Assembly (NCBI RefSeq): GCF_002754375.1 | Contig: NZ_PEFF01000001.1 | Coordinates: 5,349,501-5,413,500 of the forward strand | Reading direction: 5' to 3' | Length of the DNA stretch: 64,000 nucleotides | Origin: Variovorax sp. 54 | GTDB lineage: Bacteria > Pseudomonadota > Gammaproteobacteria > Burkholderiales > Burkholderiaceae_C | Part shown: piece by piece, positions 24,194-33,198 of the stretch | How positions within the stretch are numbered: position 1 is the first letter of the stretch | Layout of the letters: each line of letters opens with the position of its first letter | Translations under genes and position numbers: made by a program | The notes under the pieces: generated by a model | Databases searched by the model: none | Seen by the model: only the letters and a program-made list of their open reading frames with translations | What the model was told of the DNA's origin: nothing

Positions 24194-25789
24194 GTGCCGG
24201 ACTCTCTGACTTCCACGCTCACCAGCTACTACGATGCGGTGCCCTACGACTCGCACCCGTTCCCCCAGTCCGCCGTGGAGCACCTGGAAGCCCTGGCTTT
24301 CCTGTTCGGCCTCGATGCGCCGCCGCCCCGGACCGCGCGCGTGCTGGAACTGGGCTGCGCCGCCGGCGGCAACCTGATTCCATTCGCGGTGCGCCACCCG
24401 GAGGCGCACGCGGTGGGCGTCGACCTGTCGCGCGTGCAGGTGGCCCAGGGCGCCGCCGCGCTCGATCAGGCGGGGCTGTCGAACATCGAGTTGAAGACCT
24501 TCAACATCGCCGACATCGACGCCTCGTTCGGCCTCTTCGACTACATCGTCTGCCACGGCGTCTACAGCTGGGTGCCGGGGCCGGTGCAGGACGCCATCCT
24601 GCGCATTTGCTCGGAGAACCTGGCGCCCAATGGCGTGGCCTACGTGAGCTACAACGTGTACCCGGGCTGGAAGGCGCGCGAGATCGTGCGCGACGCGATG
24701 ATCTTGCGCGGCGGCCCGCGCGACACGCCCGAAGAAAAGCTCTCGTACGCGCGCGGCATGCTCGAATTTTTGGAGCAGTCGGCCCGGGCCGACAGCGTGC
24801 TCAAGAAGACGCTCGAAGAGACGATGCCGATCGTGCGCAACTCCGGCAATTACTACCTGCTGCACGAGTTCCTCGAGCCCTGCAACGAGCCCTGCTATTT
24901 CAAGGCGTTCGTCGCCCGTGCCGAGGCCCGTGGGCTGGCCTACCTGTGCGACGCCGAGCCCTCGACCATGTTCGTGCAGAACTACGGCGAGAAGGTGCGC
25001 GACCCGCTGTTGCGCGAATGCGGCGGCAGCCAGGTGATGATGGAGCAGTACCTCGACTTTCTGGTCAACCGCACCTTCCGCCAGACGCTGCTGGTGAAGC
25101 AGGGCAACGCCGCGAACATCCGCTACCGGCTCGAAGTCCCCCGCCTGCGCGCGCTGGAATTCGCCGGCATCTTCCGCGTCGATGGCGGTGATGCGCTCAC
25201 CATCGACACTCGCGAGCAGCCCTGCACCGCGCTGCGCGACCTGAAGGTCACCTTGCGGCTGCCGGCGCACAAGGCGGTGGCGCAGGCGCTCGACGCGAGC
25301 TATCCGTGTTCGATGTCGACCGAAGCGCTGCTGGCCGCCGTGGTGACGCTCACCGACGAGCCGCGCGCGGCCGTCGAGCCGATCGTGCTCGCCATGCTCG
25401 AAGAGCTGTTGATTCTGGGCGCGCTGCGCATCCGGCGCACGCCGGTGCCGGCGGCTTCGTCGGTGTCCGCGTTGCCGCAGGTGCTGGCACCCGTGCGCCG
25501 CGCGCTGGCCGGCATGCCTGCATCGCAAGCGTCGGCCGTGCTCTGCAACCAGTGGCACGAGCCGGTGTCGCTCTCGGTGCTCGAGCGCAGCCTGGTGCCG
25601 CTGCTCGACGGGGCGCACACGCACGAGGCGCTGGCCGTTTTCCTGCTCGACGAGGTGCGCGCCGAACGCCTGCGCTTCCTCAAGGACGACCAGCCGCTGA
25701 CCGACCCGTCGGCGCTCCACGCCTTCGCGCAGGAGCAGGTCGCGCAGGCGCTGCAGAGCCTGCGGCGCAAGGCGCTGCTCACGGCCTGA
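24194..25789 (+). CDS. SAM-dependent methyltransferase with regulatory domain
   Basis: 531 residues from a GTG at 24194 with AAAGGA six bases upstream. The class I fold shows motif I as VLELGCAAGGNLIPFA (about 51-66), an acidic motif II (VGVDLSRVQVA) and the post-I segment (FDYIVCHGVYSWVP). A middle region (about 215-320) matches the methyltransferase regulatory domain that follows this class, and a long C-terminal helical part (about 350-525) resembles PKMT-type extensions. The methyl acceptor is unknown; relatives with this architecture include protein-lysine methyltransferases acting on outer-membrane proteins (Rickettsia PKMT). It precedes the gamma-glutamyltransferase gene by 59 bp. Confidence 0.85.
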   Translation: MPDSLTSTLTSYYDAVPYDSHPFPQSAVEHLEALAFLFGLDAPPPRTARVLELGCAAGGNLIPFAVRHPEAHAVGVDLSRVQVAQGAAALDQAGLSNIELKTFNIADIDASFGLFDYIVCHGVYSWVPGPVQDAILRICSENLAPNGVAYVSYNVYPGWKAREIVRDAMILRGGPRDTPEEKLSYARGMLEFLEQSARADSVLKKTLEETMPIVRNSGNYYLLHEFLEPCNEPCYFKAFVARAEARGLAYLCDAEPSTMFVQNYGEKVRDPLLRECGGSQVMMEQYLDFLVNRTFRQTLLVKQGNAANIRYRLEVPRLRALEFAGIFRVDGGDALTIDTREQPCTALRDLKVTLRLPAHKAVAQALDASYPCSMSTEALLAAVVTLTDEPRAAVEPIVLAMLEELLILGALRIRRTPVPAASSVSALPQVLAPVRRALAGMPASQASAVLCNQWHEPVSLSVLERSLVPLLDGAHTHEALAVFLLDEVRAERLRFLKDDQPLTDPSALHAFAQEQVAQALQSLRRKALLTA

Positions 25790-25848
25790 CGGCCCGCACC
25801 ATTCACCCCTCCCTCATTCTTCATCCAACGCACAGAGGAGACTTTTCC

Positions 25849-27585
25849 ATGCAGCACTTCAAGTGGACCCCCACATTGCGCGCCGCCGTCGCGGCCGCGC
25901 TCACGTTGGCGGCGGCCGGGGCCTCGCAGGCCGCGTCGCAGGCGCCGGTCGCGGCCGAGCACGGCATGGTCGTGAGCGCGCAGCACCTGGCCAGCAAGGT
26001 CGGCGTCGATGTGCTCAAGCGCGGCGGCAACGCGGTCGATGCGGCCGTGGCCGTGGGCTATGCGCTGGCGGTGGTGTATCCGGCCGCCGGCAACCTGGGC
26101 GGCGGCGGCTTCATGACCGTGCAGCTGGCCGACGGCCGCAAGACTTTTCTCGACTTCCGCGAGAAGGCTCCGCTGGCCGCCACGGCCAACATGTACCTCG
26201 ACAAGGACGGCAACGTCGTCAAGGGCCTGAGCACCAACGGCCACCTCGCCGTGGGCGTGCCGGGCTCGGTCTCGGGCATGGAATACGCGCGCGAGAAGTA
26301 CGGCACGATGAAGCGCGTCGACCTCATCGCCCCGTCGGTCCAGCTGGCCGACAAGGGCTTCGCGCTGGAGCAGGGCGACATCGACATGCTGCTCACCGCC
26401 ACCAACGACTTCAAGAAAGACCCGGTCTCCGGCGCCATCTTCCTGAACAAGGGCGAGCCCTTCGCGGTCGGCCAGAAGCTGGTGCAGAAAGACTTGGCCA
26501 AGACGCTGAAGGAAATCAGTGCCAAGGGCACCGACGGCTTCTACAAGGGCTGGGTCGGCAAGGCGATCGTGGCGTCGAGCCAGGCCGGCAAGGGCATCAT
26601 CACGCAGGCCGACCTCGACCAGTACAAGACGCGCGAACTCGCGCCGGTCGAGTGCGACTACCGCGGCTACCGCGTGGTGTCGGCGCCGCCGCCGAGCTCG
26701 GGCGGCGTGATCATCTGCGAGATGCTCAACATCCTGGAGGGCTACCCGCTGAAAGACCTGGGCTACCGCTCGGCCGAGTCGGTGCACTACCAGATCGAAG
26801 CCATGCGCCATTCCTACGTGGACCGCAACAGCTACCTGGGCGACCCCGACTTCGTGAAGAACCCGCTCGATCGCCTGCTCGACAAGGGCTACGCCGCGAA
26901 GATCCGCGCTGCCATCGACCCGAAGAAGGCCGGCGTGTCCAAGGACATCAAGCCCGGCGTGGCGCCGCATGAAGGCAGCAACACCACCCACTACTCGATC
27001 ACCGACAAGTGGGGCAATGCGGTGTCGGTCACCTACACGCTGAACGACTGGTTCGGCGCCAAGGTCACGGCCGACAAGACGGGCGTGCTGCTGAACAACG
27101 AGATGGACGACTTCACCTCGAAGGTCGGCGTGCCCAATCTCTACGGCCTGGTGCAGGGCGAGGCCAACAAGATCGAGCCGGGCAAGCGCCCGCTGAGCTC
27201 GATGAGCCCGACCATCGTGTCGAAAGACGGCAAGCCGGTGTTCGTGGTCGGCACGCCGGGCGGCAGCCGCATCATCACGGCCGTGCTGCACACCATCCTG
27301 AACGTGGTCGACTACGGCATGAACGTGCAAGAGGCCGTCGATGCGCCGCGCTTCCACCAGCAGTGGCTGCCCGACGTGACCAACGTCGAGACCTTCGCGA
27401 TCAGCCCCGACACCCGCAAGATCCTGACCGACATGGGCCACAACCTGGGCGTGCCGCAGCCGGCCAACCACCTGGCGGCGATCATCGTCGGCGCGCCCTC
27501 GCTGGGCGGCAAGCCGGTGGGCGCGAATCGCTTCTACGGCGCCAACGATCCGCGCCGCAACACGGGCTTGGCCGCCGGGTACTGA
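25849..27585 (+). CDS. ggt: Gamma-glutamyltransferase precursor
   Basis: 578 residues from the ATG at 25849 with GAGGAG upstream; a cleavable signal peptide (about 1-27, ending ASQA) sends it to the periplasm. N-terminal features are GNAVDAAVAVGYAL and the large-subunit pocket (FLDFREKAPL). The autoprocessing nucleophile is Thr379 in NTTHYSITDKWG, and the glycine loop GTPGGSRI forms part of the glutamyl pocket. The proenzyme cuts itself before Thr379 into two subunits and then hydrolyses or transfers gamma-glutamyl groups from glutathione. It is followed by a strong terminator, so it is likely the end of the methyltransferase-ggt transcript. Confidence 0.95.
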   Translation: MQHFKWTPTLRAAVAAALTLAAAGASQAASQAPVAAEHGMVVSAQHLASKVGVDVLKRGGNAVDAAVAVGYALAVVYPAAGNLGGGGFMTVQLADGRKTFLDFREKAPLAATANMYLDKDGNVVKGLSTNGHLAVGVPGSVSGMEYAREKYGTMKRVDLIAPSVQLADKGFALEQGDIDMLLTATNDFKKDPVSGAIFLNKGEPFAVGQKLVQKDLAKTLKEISAKGTDGFYKGWVGKAIVASSQAGKGIITQADLDQYKTRELAPVECDYRGYRVVSAPPPSSGGVIICEMLNILEGYPLKDLGYRSAESVHYQIEAMRHSYVDRNSYLGDPDFVKNPLDRLLDKGYAAKIRAAIDPKKAGVSKDIKPGVAPHEGSNTTHYSITDKWGNAVSVTYTLNDWFGAKVTADKTGVLLNNEMDDFTSKVGVPNLYGLVQGEANKIEPGKRPLSSMSPTIVSKDGKPVFVVGTPGGSRIITAVLHTILNVVDYGMNVQEAVDAPRFHQQWLPDVTNVETFAISPDTRKILTDMGHNLGVPQPANHLAAIIVGAPSLGGKPVGANRFYGANDPRRNTGLAAGY

Positions 27586-27604
27586 ACCTGCGGCACACTT
27601 GAAG

Positions 27605-27638
27605 GCGGTCGTGCCCCTGTCGGCACGGCCGCTTTTTT
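27605..27638 (+). terminator. Rho-independent terminator after ggt
   Basis: GCGGTCGTGCC and GGCACGGCCGC form an 11-bp stem (one G-T pair) with a 6-base loop, followed directly by six T. It lies 20 bp after the ggt stop and 9 bp before the rsuA start. Confidence 0.9.
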
Positions 27639-27646
27639 CATTTTTC

Positions 27647-28390
27647 ATGCACCTGCAAGACATCCTCTATACCCAGGGCTTCGGCACCCGCCGCGTGTGC
27701 GCGGGCCTGGTCCAGCAAGGCCACGTGAGCATTGCCGGCGCGGCCGTGACCGATCCCTTTGCCGACCTCGACCCCGAAGGCCTGCTCTTCACCGTGCAGG
27801 GCACCGAGTGGGCCTGCCACGAGAAGGCCTACCTGATGCTGCACAAGCCGGCCGGCACCGAGTGCTCGCAGAAGCCCTCGACCTACCCGAGCATCTACAC
27901 GCTGCTGCCGTCGCCGCTGCGGCTGCGGCCCAACAAGGGCGCGGTGCAGGGCGTGCAGGCCATCGGCCGGCTCGACCAGGACACGACCGGCCTGCTGCTG
28001 CTGACCGACGACGGCCAGTTCATCCACAAGATGGGCTCGCCCAAGCACCATGTGCCCAAGGTCTACGAGGTGACGGCCAAGCACCCGATCGACGAGGCGC
28101 AAATCGCCAAGCTGCTGGCCGGCGTGGTGCTCGACGACGACCCGAAGCCCGTGCGCGCGGCGGCCTGCGAATCGGACAGCCCGTTGCACCTGCGGCTCAC
28201 GCTCACCGAAGGCAAGTACCACCAGGTCAAGCGCATGCTGGCCGCGGTCGGCAACCGGGTCGAGGGCCTGCATCGCTCGCGCATCGGCGGCCTGGCGCTG
28301 CCGGACGACCTGGCGCCGGGCCAATGGCGCTGGCTCACGGCCGAGCAGGTGGCTCAGCTGCGGGCGCCGGTGCCCCGGGCCGCGGCTTGA
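27647..28390 (+). CDS. rsuA: 16S rRNA pseudouridine synthase, RsuA type
   Basis: 247 residues from the ATG at 27647. The first 60 residues are an S4-like RNA-binding domain (MHLQDILYTQGFGTRRVCAG) and the rest is the catalytic domain with Asp110 in GRLDQDTTGLLLLTDDG, plus the later EGKYHQVKRMLAAVGN helix shared by RsuA, RluB, RluE and RluF. RsuA itself modifies U516 of 16S rRNA; the sequence alone does not exclude RluE or another RsuA-family member. It stands alone, after the ggt terminator, and begins unusually close to it. Confidence 0.85.
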   Translation: MHLQDILYTQGFGTRRVCAGLVQQGHVSIAGAAVTDPFADLDPEGLLFTVQGTEWACHEKAYLMLHKPAGTECSQKPSTYPSIYTLLPSPLRLRPNKGAVQGVQAIGRLDQDTTGLLLLTDDGQFIHKMGSPKHHVPKVYEVTAKHPIDEAQIAKLLAGVVLDDDPKPVRAAACESDSPLHLRLTLTEGKYHQVKRMLAAVGNRVEGLHRSRIGGLALPDDLAPGQWRWLTAEQVAQLRAPVPRAAA

Positions 28391-28461
28391 CATAGGTCAA
28401 GGCGCGGGGCCCGACAGCGGGTGAGGGGGCACTGGCGGTCAGCTGTTTGTCGGGTTGGGCC

Positions 28462-28476
28462 GTTAAGATTGTTAAC
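28462..28476. promoter_or_regulatory. Candidate operator before the beta-propeller gene
   Basis: GTTAA-N5-TTAAC is a 15-bp inverted repeat, about 20 bp upstream of the TTG start. The AT-rich element is unusual in this GC-rich setting and may be an operator or part of the promoter. Confidence 0.3.
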
Positions 28477-28495
28477 CCTCTCCCGGAACCTTCCC

Positions 28496-29503
28496 TTGCG
28501 ACTCCCTGCCCGACCGAACGGCCGCATCGCGGCCTTCCTGCTGTCCTGCCTGACAGCCCTGGTGACCCTCCCCGCCGCGGCGGCGCCGCCGGCCCCCCCA
28601 CCGGTCTTTGTGCTCAATTCGCTCGACGCCAGCGTGAGCGTGATCAACCCGGTCGACTGGACCGAAAAGCAGCGCATTCCGACCGGCAAGGAGCCGCACC
28701 ACATCTACATGACGCCCGACGAGAAGTCGGTCATCGTGGCCAATTCGGCGGGCGACTCGCTCACGTTCCTGGACCCGCGCACGGCCGAAGTGCAGCGCGT
28801 GGTGTACGGCATCATCGACCCGTACCAGCTGCAGTTCTCGCGCGACATGAAGTGGTTCGTCACGGCGGCCAACCGCCTGAACCACGTCGACGTGTACCGC
28901 TGGGACGGCAAGGACCTGAAGCTGGCCAAGCGCATCGCCACCGGCAAGACGCCCAGCCACATCTGGATCGACAACACCAGCACCGTGGCCTACGTCACCA
29001 TGCAGGACAGCGACGAGCTCATTGCCGTCGACCTGCCCACGCAGACCGTCCGCTGGCGCATGGCCACCGGCGCCATGCCGGCCGACATCTTCGGCGCCCA
29101 CAACGACAAGACGCTGCTCGTGGGCCTCACCGGCAGCGACGGCGTGCAGGTGTTCGACGTGGCCGGCGCGCAGCCCAAGCTGGTCGGCAAGATCCCCACC
29201 GGCAAGGGCGCCCACGCCTTCCGCTCGGCCGGCGACGGCAAGACCGTGTTCGTGAGCAACCGGGTGGCCAACACCATCAGCCGCATCGACCTGAGCACGC
29301 TGAAGGTCGTCGCCACCTACAACGTGCCGGGCGGCCCCGACTGCATGGACGTGTCGGCCGACGGCAAGACGCTGTACGTGACCTCGCGCTGGGCCAAGAA
29401 GCTCACGGTGGTCGATCTGGCGAGCCAGAAGGTCGTGCGGCAGGTCAACGTCGGCCGTTCGCCGCACGGCGTCTGGACCCTCGACCATGCGAAGCGGACC
29501 TGA
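28496..29503 (+). CDS. YncE-like exported beta-propeller protein
   Basis: 335 residues from a TTG at 28496, chosen because it gives a basic N-terminus and a Sec signal peptide (core IAAFLLSCLTALVTLPAAA, cleavage AAA-APP). A start at the GTG at 28421 would put 25 odd residues before it. The mature part contains about six repeats of the YVTN type (FVLNSLDASVSVINPVDW, TVFVSNRVANTISRIDLS, LYVTSRWAKKLTVVDLA), which fold as a beta-propeller in the periplasm. Such proteins bind ligands or other proteins; the function here is unknown. Its end overlaps the deacetylase-like gene by 17 bp, so the two are co-translated. Confidence 0.82.
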   Translation: MRLPARPNGRIAAFLLSCLTALVTLPAAAAPPAPPPVFVLNSLDASVSVINPVDWTEKQRIPTGKEPHHIYMTPDEKSVIVANSAGDSLTFLDPRTAEVQRVVYGIIDPYQLQFSRDMKWFVTAANRLNHVDVYRWDGKDLKLAKRIATGKTPSHIWIDNTSTVAYVTMQDSDELIAVDLPTQTVRWRMATGAMPADIFGAHNDKTLLVGLTGSDGVQVFDVAGAQPKLVGKIPTGKGAHAFRSAGDGKTVFVSNRVANTISRIDLSTLKVVATYNVPGGPDCMDVSADGKTLYVTSRWAKKLTVVDLASQKVVRQVNVGRSPHGVWTLDHAKRT

Positions 29504-30308
29504 GCGGGTGCGCACCGCTGGTGTCGCCTTGGCCGTCGCGGCGCTCGCCTGCGTCACCGTGCCTGCGGCCGGCGCACAGGAAGCCGCCGCCTGCGACAAG
29601 CCCGTCTACCTGACGCTGGACACCGGCCACATGGGCGTCGCCCCGCTGGTGGCCGACGTGCTCAAGCGCCAGGACGTGCGCGTCACCTTCTTTGCCGCCG
29701 CCGAGCGGACCCAGACCGACGGCGACAGCCTGGACGACCACTGGGCGCCGTGGTGGAAGGCGAGGGCGGCCGAAGGCCACGAGTTCGGCTCGCACACCTA
29801 TGACCACGCCTACTGGCGCGGCGACGTCAATGGCACGCCGCCGAGCTTTCGCATCAAGCCGTCGGCCGGCCCGCAGACCGGGAAAGAGTCGGTCTGGAGC
29901 GCAGCCCAGTACTGCGCCGACATCCGCAAGTCGTCCGACCGGCTGGCCGCCATCACCGGCAAGAAGCCGCTGCCGCTGTACCGCGCGCCGGGCGGCAAGA
30001 CCTCGCCCGCGCTGCTGGCGGCTGCCAAGGATTGCGGCTATGCGCACGTGGGCTGGTCGCCCGCCGGCTTCCTGGGCGACGAGTTGCCGAGCGAGACGTT
30101 CAGCAACCCCAAGCTGCTGACGCAGGCGCTGGCGGGCATCCGCCCCGGCGACATCCTGCTGGCGCATCTGGGCATCTGGTCGCGCAAGGACCCGTGGGCG
30201 CCCGCCAACCTGGAGCCACTCATCGTCGGGCTGAAGGCCAAGGGCTTCTGCTTTCGCACGCTGCGCCAGCATCCGGACTACCGCGCCTGGATTGCCTCCC
30301 ACCCTTGA
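29487..30308 (+). CDS. Polysaccharide-deacetylase family protein with altered metal motif
   Basis: 273 residues with a signal peptide (about 1-30). The NodB fold is present: VYLTLDTGHMG (D45), HEFGSHTYDHAYW (His103, His107), the RAPGG segment (about 168-172) and a late LAHLG segment. In most members motif 1 is T-F-D-D-G; here the second, metal-binding Asp is Thr46, while the catalytic Asp45 and the two His ligands of motif 2 are kept. It may remain active with an altered metal site or bind glycans without turnover. It overlaps the propeller gene, suggesting a joint periplasmic role. Confidence 0.85.
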   Translation: MRSGPERVRTAGVALAVAALACVTVPAAGAQEAAACDKPVYLTLDTGHMGVAPLVADVLKRQDVRVTFFAAAERTQTDGDSLDDHWAPWWKARAAEGHEFGSHTYDHAYWRGDVNGTPPSFRIKPSAGPQTGKESVWSAAQYCADIRKSSDRLAAITGKKPLPLYRAPGGKTSPALLAAAKDCGYAHVGWSPAGFLGDELPSETFSNPKLLTQALAGIRPGDILLAHLGIWSRKDPWAPANLEPLIVGLKAKGFCFRTLRQHPDYRAWIASHP

Positions 30309-30324
30309 CTCCTGAGTTTTCGCC

Positions 30325-31299
30325 GTGATCGATTGGTTGACCGACGTTTTTTCTGCCATGCAGGGCTGGCTCTTCGAGACCGCCGTGCAGCCGCTGGTGT
30401 ACGCCATCGGCCTGGGCGGCTGGGCCGAGGACGCTTTCGACGCCACCGGCTGGCTGCTGGTCGGCGTGGTCCAGATCCTGGTGTTGCTGGCCGTGATCGG
30501 CCCGCTGCAGCGCTGGCGCGCGGTCGAGCCCGTGACCGACCGCCGCGCCATCCGCACCGACGTGCTCTACACGCTGATCCACCGGCTGGGCCTGTTCCGG
30601 CTGGCGCTGTTCTTCGTGCTGCAGCCCGTGTTCGACGACCTGCTCGGCAGCCTGCGCATGGCGGGGTGGGGCACCTTCCACCTGGACGAGGTCTGGCCCG
30701 GCGTGACCGACGTGCCGTGGGTGGCCTTTGCCATCTACCTCGTGGTGCTCGACTTTGTCGGCTACTGGATTCACCGCGGCCAGCACCACTTCAACGCGTG
30801 GTGGAGCCTGCATTCGCTGCACCACTCGCAGCGCCAGATGACGATGTGGAGCGACGACCGCAACCACCTGCTCGACGACGTGATCCACGACACGCTCATC
30901 GTCATCGTGGCGCAGCTGATCGGCGTGGCGCCGGGCCAGTTCATCGCCGTCGTGGCCTTCACCCAGCTCAGCGAAAGCCTGCAGCACGCCAACCTGCGGC
31001 TGAGCTTCGGGGCCATCGGCGAGCGGCTGTGGGTCAGCCCGCGCTTTCACCGGCTGCACCACAGCATCGGGCTGGGCCACGAATCGCACGGCAAGAGCAC
31101 GCTGGGCGGCCACAACTTCGGCGTGCTGCTGCCCTGGTGGGACATGCTCTTTCGCACCGCCAACTTCGAGAACCGCTACGACCCGACCGGCATCCGCGAC
31201 CAGGTCGAGCCCGGCGCCGACGGCCGCCTGCGCGACTACGGCCAGGGCTTCTGGTCGCAGCAGTGGCTGGGGTTGAAGCGGCTGTTCGGCCGCGCCTGA
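30325..31299 (+). CDS. Sterol desaturase / fatty-acid hydroxylase family protein
   Basis: 324 residues with about five membrane helices. The diiron histidine clusters are visible: HRGQHH followed by LHSLHH near residues 150-170, and RFHRLHHSIGLGHE near 235-250, then GGHNFGVLLPWWDMLF. The family oxidises a C-H bond on a lipid, sterol or fatty-acid chain, using oxygen. The substrate is unknown; bacterial members often modify membrane or hopanoid lipids. It is 16 bp after the deacetylase-like gene and may be in the same transcript. Confidence 0.9.
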   Translation: MIDWLTDVFSAMQGWLFETAVQPLVYAIGLGGWAEDAFDATGWLLVGVVQILVLLAVIGPLQRWRAVEPVTDRRAIRTDVLYTLIHRLGLFRLALFFVLQPVFDDLLGSLRMAGWGTFHLDEVWPGVTDVPWVAFAIYLVVLDFVGYWIHRGQHHFNAWWSLHSLHHSQRQMTMWSDDRNHLLDDVIHDTLIVIVAQLIGVAPGQFIAVVAFTQLSESLQHANLRLSFGAIGERLWVSPRFHRLHHSIGLGHESHGKSTLGGHNFGVLLPWWDMLFRTANFENRYDPTGIRDQVEPGADGRLRDYGQGFWSQQWLGLKRLFGRA

Positions 31300-31354
31300 T
31301 TCCGTCGCCGAGGCACGGCGGGATCGTCGGGGCCTTGCGCTATCCTCGAACCTC

Positions 31355-32254
31355 ATGCGCCTGCTCCTCGACTCCTTCTGGCGCGCGGTGGCCTATTGCA
31401 TGCTCCCGCGCGTGATCGTGCTGTCGCTCCTGCCGCTGGCACTCATGGTGCTGCTGGCCGCGGGGCTCGGTTACTTCTACTGGGACGCGGCCGTCGCCTG
31501 GACGCGCGAAGCCCTCGACGCCTGGCCGCTGCTGTCCAGCTTCTGGGCCTGGATCGGGCGCCTGTTCTCGAGCGACGTCACGGCTGCGCTGGCGCCGCTG
31601 GTGGTGGTGTTCGGCGTCACGCCGCTGATCGTGGTGCTGTCGCTGCTGATCGTGGCCGGCTTCATGGCGCCGGCGCTCACCAAGCTCGCGGCCGAACGGC
31701 GCTTTCCGACGCTGGAACAGAAAAAGGGTGCCTCTTTCTTCGGCAGCGTGCTGCGTTCGCTCGGCGCCACCTTGCTGGCGCTGATTGCCCTCGTGGTGTC
31801 GATGCCGCTGTGGCTCATTCCGCCGCTGGTGCTGATCCTGCCGCCGCTGATCTGGGGTTGGCTCACCTACCGCGTGATGAGCTTCGATGCGCTGGCCGAG
31901 CACGCCAGCCCCGAAGAACGCGCCACGCTGCTGCGCACCCACCGGCTGCCGCTGCTGTGCATCGGCGTGCTGTGCGGCTACCTGGGCGCCGCGCCGAGCA
32001 TCGTCTGGGCCTCGGGCCTGCTGTTCGCCGCCGCCTTCTTCGTGCTGGTGCCGATCGCCATCTGGATCTACACGCTGGTCTTTGCTTTCTCTGCGCTCTG
32101 GTTTGCCCACTACTGCCTGGACGCGCTGGCCCAGCTGCGCGCCCAGCGCGCGGCGCTGCAGCCCGCGGCCGGCAGTGGGCTGCAGCAGACGCTCGAGGCG
32201 GCCGAAGCCACCGAGGCCAACAAGGCCGCTCTCTCTCAATGGGGTTCACCATGA
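31355..32254 (+). CDS. EI24 domain-containing membrane protein
   Basis: 299 residues with five or six hydrophobic helices. The segment FGVTPLIVVLSLLIVAGFMA, then PALTKLAAERRFPTLEQKKG, the region after it and the FAHYCLDALAQLRA part near the end match the EI24 (CysZ-like) family. CysZ is a sulfate transporter, but members of this branch in beta-proteobacteria have no proven role. Its stop overlaps the next ATG by four bases (ATGA), so the two are co-translated. Confidence 0.85.
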   Translation: MRLLLDSFWRAVAYCMLPRVIVLSLLPLALMVLLAAGLGYFYWDAAVAWTREALDAWPLLSSFWAWIGRLFSSDVTAALAPLVVVFGVTPLIVVLSLLIVAGFMAPALTKLAAERRFPTLEQKKGASFFGSVLRSLGATLLALIALVVSMPLWLIPPLVLILPPLIWGWLTYRVMSFDALAEHASPEERATLLRTHRLPLLCIGVLCGYLGAAPSIVWASGLLFAAAFFVLVPIAIWIYTLVFAFSALWFAHYCLDALAQLRAQRAALQPAAGSGLQQTLEAAEATEANKAALSQWGSP

Positions 32255-33051
32255 CACGCGCATTCGGTCTCATCGTCGTCGGCGACGAGATCCTTTCCGG
32301 CAAGCGGGCCGACAAGCACATGGCCAAGGTCATCGAGTTGCTGGCCGCGCGCGGCCTGCAGCTGGGCTGGGCCGAGTACGTGGGCGACGAGCCCACGCGG
32401 ATCACCGCGGCCCTCATGCGCGCCTTCGCCTCGGGCGACATCGTGTTCTCGACCGGCGGCATCGGCGCCACGCCCGACGACCACACCCGCCAGTGCGCCG
32501 CCCAGGCCCTGCGCGTGCCGCTGGCGCTGCACCCCGAGGCCGAAGTGCTGATCCGCGAGCGCATGCAGGACACGGCCAAGGAGCAGGGCGTGCCGTACGA
32601 GCCCGACCGGTCCGACAACATCCACCGCCTGAACATGGGCGTGTTTCCGCAGGGCGCGTCGATCATCCGCAACCCGTACAACAAGATTCCGGGGTTCAGC
32701 GTCGAGCACGTCCATTTCGTGCCGGGCTTTCCGGTCATGGCCTGGCCGATGATCGAGTCGGTGCTCGACAGCCGGTATGCCGACCTTTTCACCCGCAACG
32801 CCATCGCCGAGAAGTCCGTGATCGTTTTCGGTGCGATGGAAGCCACCCTCACGCCGTTGATGCAGGCCATCGAGCAGGCCCACGCCGGCATCAAGGTGTT
32901 CAGTCTCCCCAACGTGGATCACCCGCAGTACGGGCGCCACATCGAGCTGGGCGTCAAGGGCGACCCCGGGCTGCTCGATGCCGCCTATGGCCAGCTCATC
33001 GAAGGCCTGCACACCTTTGATGCGAAGCTTGGCCCTGAATTGGTGCGTTAA
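32251..33051 (+). CDS. Molybdopterin-binding / CinA-like domain protein
   Basis: 266 residues from the ATG at 32251 that overlaps the EI24 stop; an in-frame ATG four codons earlier is possible. The N-terminal domain shows FGLIVVGDEILSGKRADKHM and the GIGATPDDHTRQCAAQAL loop, the MoaB/CinA N-terminal signature. The C-terminal NMN-deamidase (CinA) domain is missing, which is common for stand-alone YfaY-like members. Proposed roles include molybdopterin or nucleotide-derivative binding and ADP-ribose pyrophosphatase activity. Its 3' end carries part of the glnA upstream regulatory palindrome. Confidence 0.85.
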   Translation: MTRAFGLIVVGDEILSGKRADKHMAKVIELLAARGLQLGWAEYVGDEPTRITAALMRAFASGDIVFSTGGIGATPDDHTRQCAAQALRVPLALHPEAEVLIRERMQDTAKEQGVPYEPDRSDNIHRLNMGVFPQGASIIRNPYNKIPGFSVEHVHFVPGFPVMAWPMIESVLDSRYADLFTRNAIAEKSVIVFGAMEATLTPLMQAIEQAHAGIKVFSLPNVDHPQYGRHIELGVKGDPGLLDAAYGQLIEGLHTFDAKLGPELVR

Positions 33052-33074
33052 TTCGTATCGCACCATTTTGGTGA
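33041..33074. promoter_or_regulatory. NtrC-type enhancer sites upstream of glnA
   Basis: GCACC-ATTTT-GGTGA (33060-33074) matches the GCACC-N5-GGTGC NtrC dyad with one mismatch. A second inverted repeat, TGGTGCG-N11-CGCACCA (33041-33065), shares its right arm and contributes a third half-site. Together they form an overlapping enhancer about 80 bp upstream of the sigma-54 promoter, the standard position. Confidence 0.75.
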
Positions 33075-33134
33075 TTAATTCCTTTTCCGGCAGCCCCTGG
33101 GCCGTCACCCGGGCCTCATCCGGCGGGGTGACAA

Positions 33135-33150
33135 TGGCACAGAAACTGCA
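33135..33150 (+). promoter_or_regulatory. Sigma-54 promoter of glnA
   Basis: TGGCACA-GAAA-CTGCA matches the -24/-12 consensus TGGCACG-N4-TTGCA with two mismatches and correct spacing. Transcription would start near 33162, giving a leader of about 37 bases before the AGGAG site of glnA. Confidence 0.8.
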
Positions 33151-33198
33151 TCCTTCCGTTCCCGTATTCCTAACCACCATCCAACTCAGGAGAAACTG

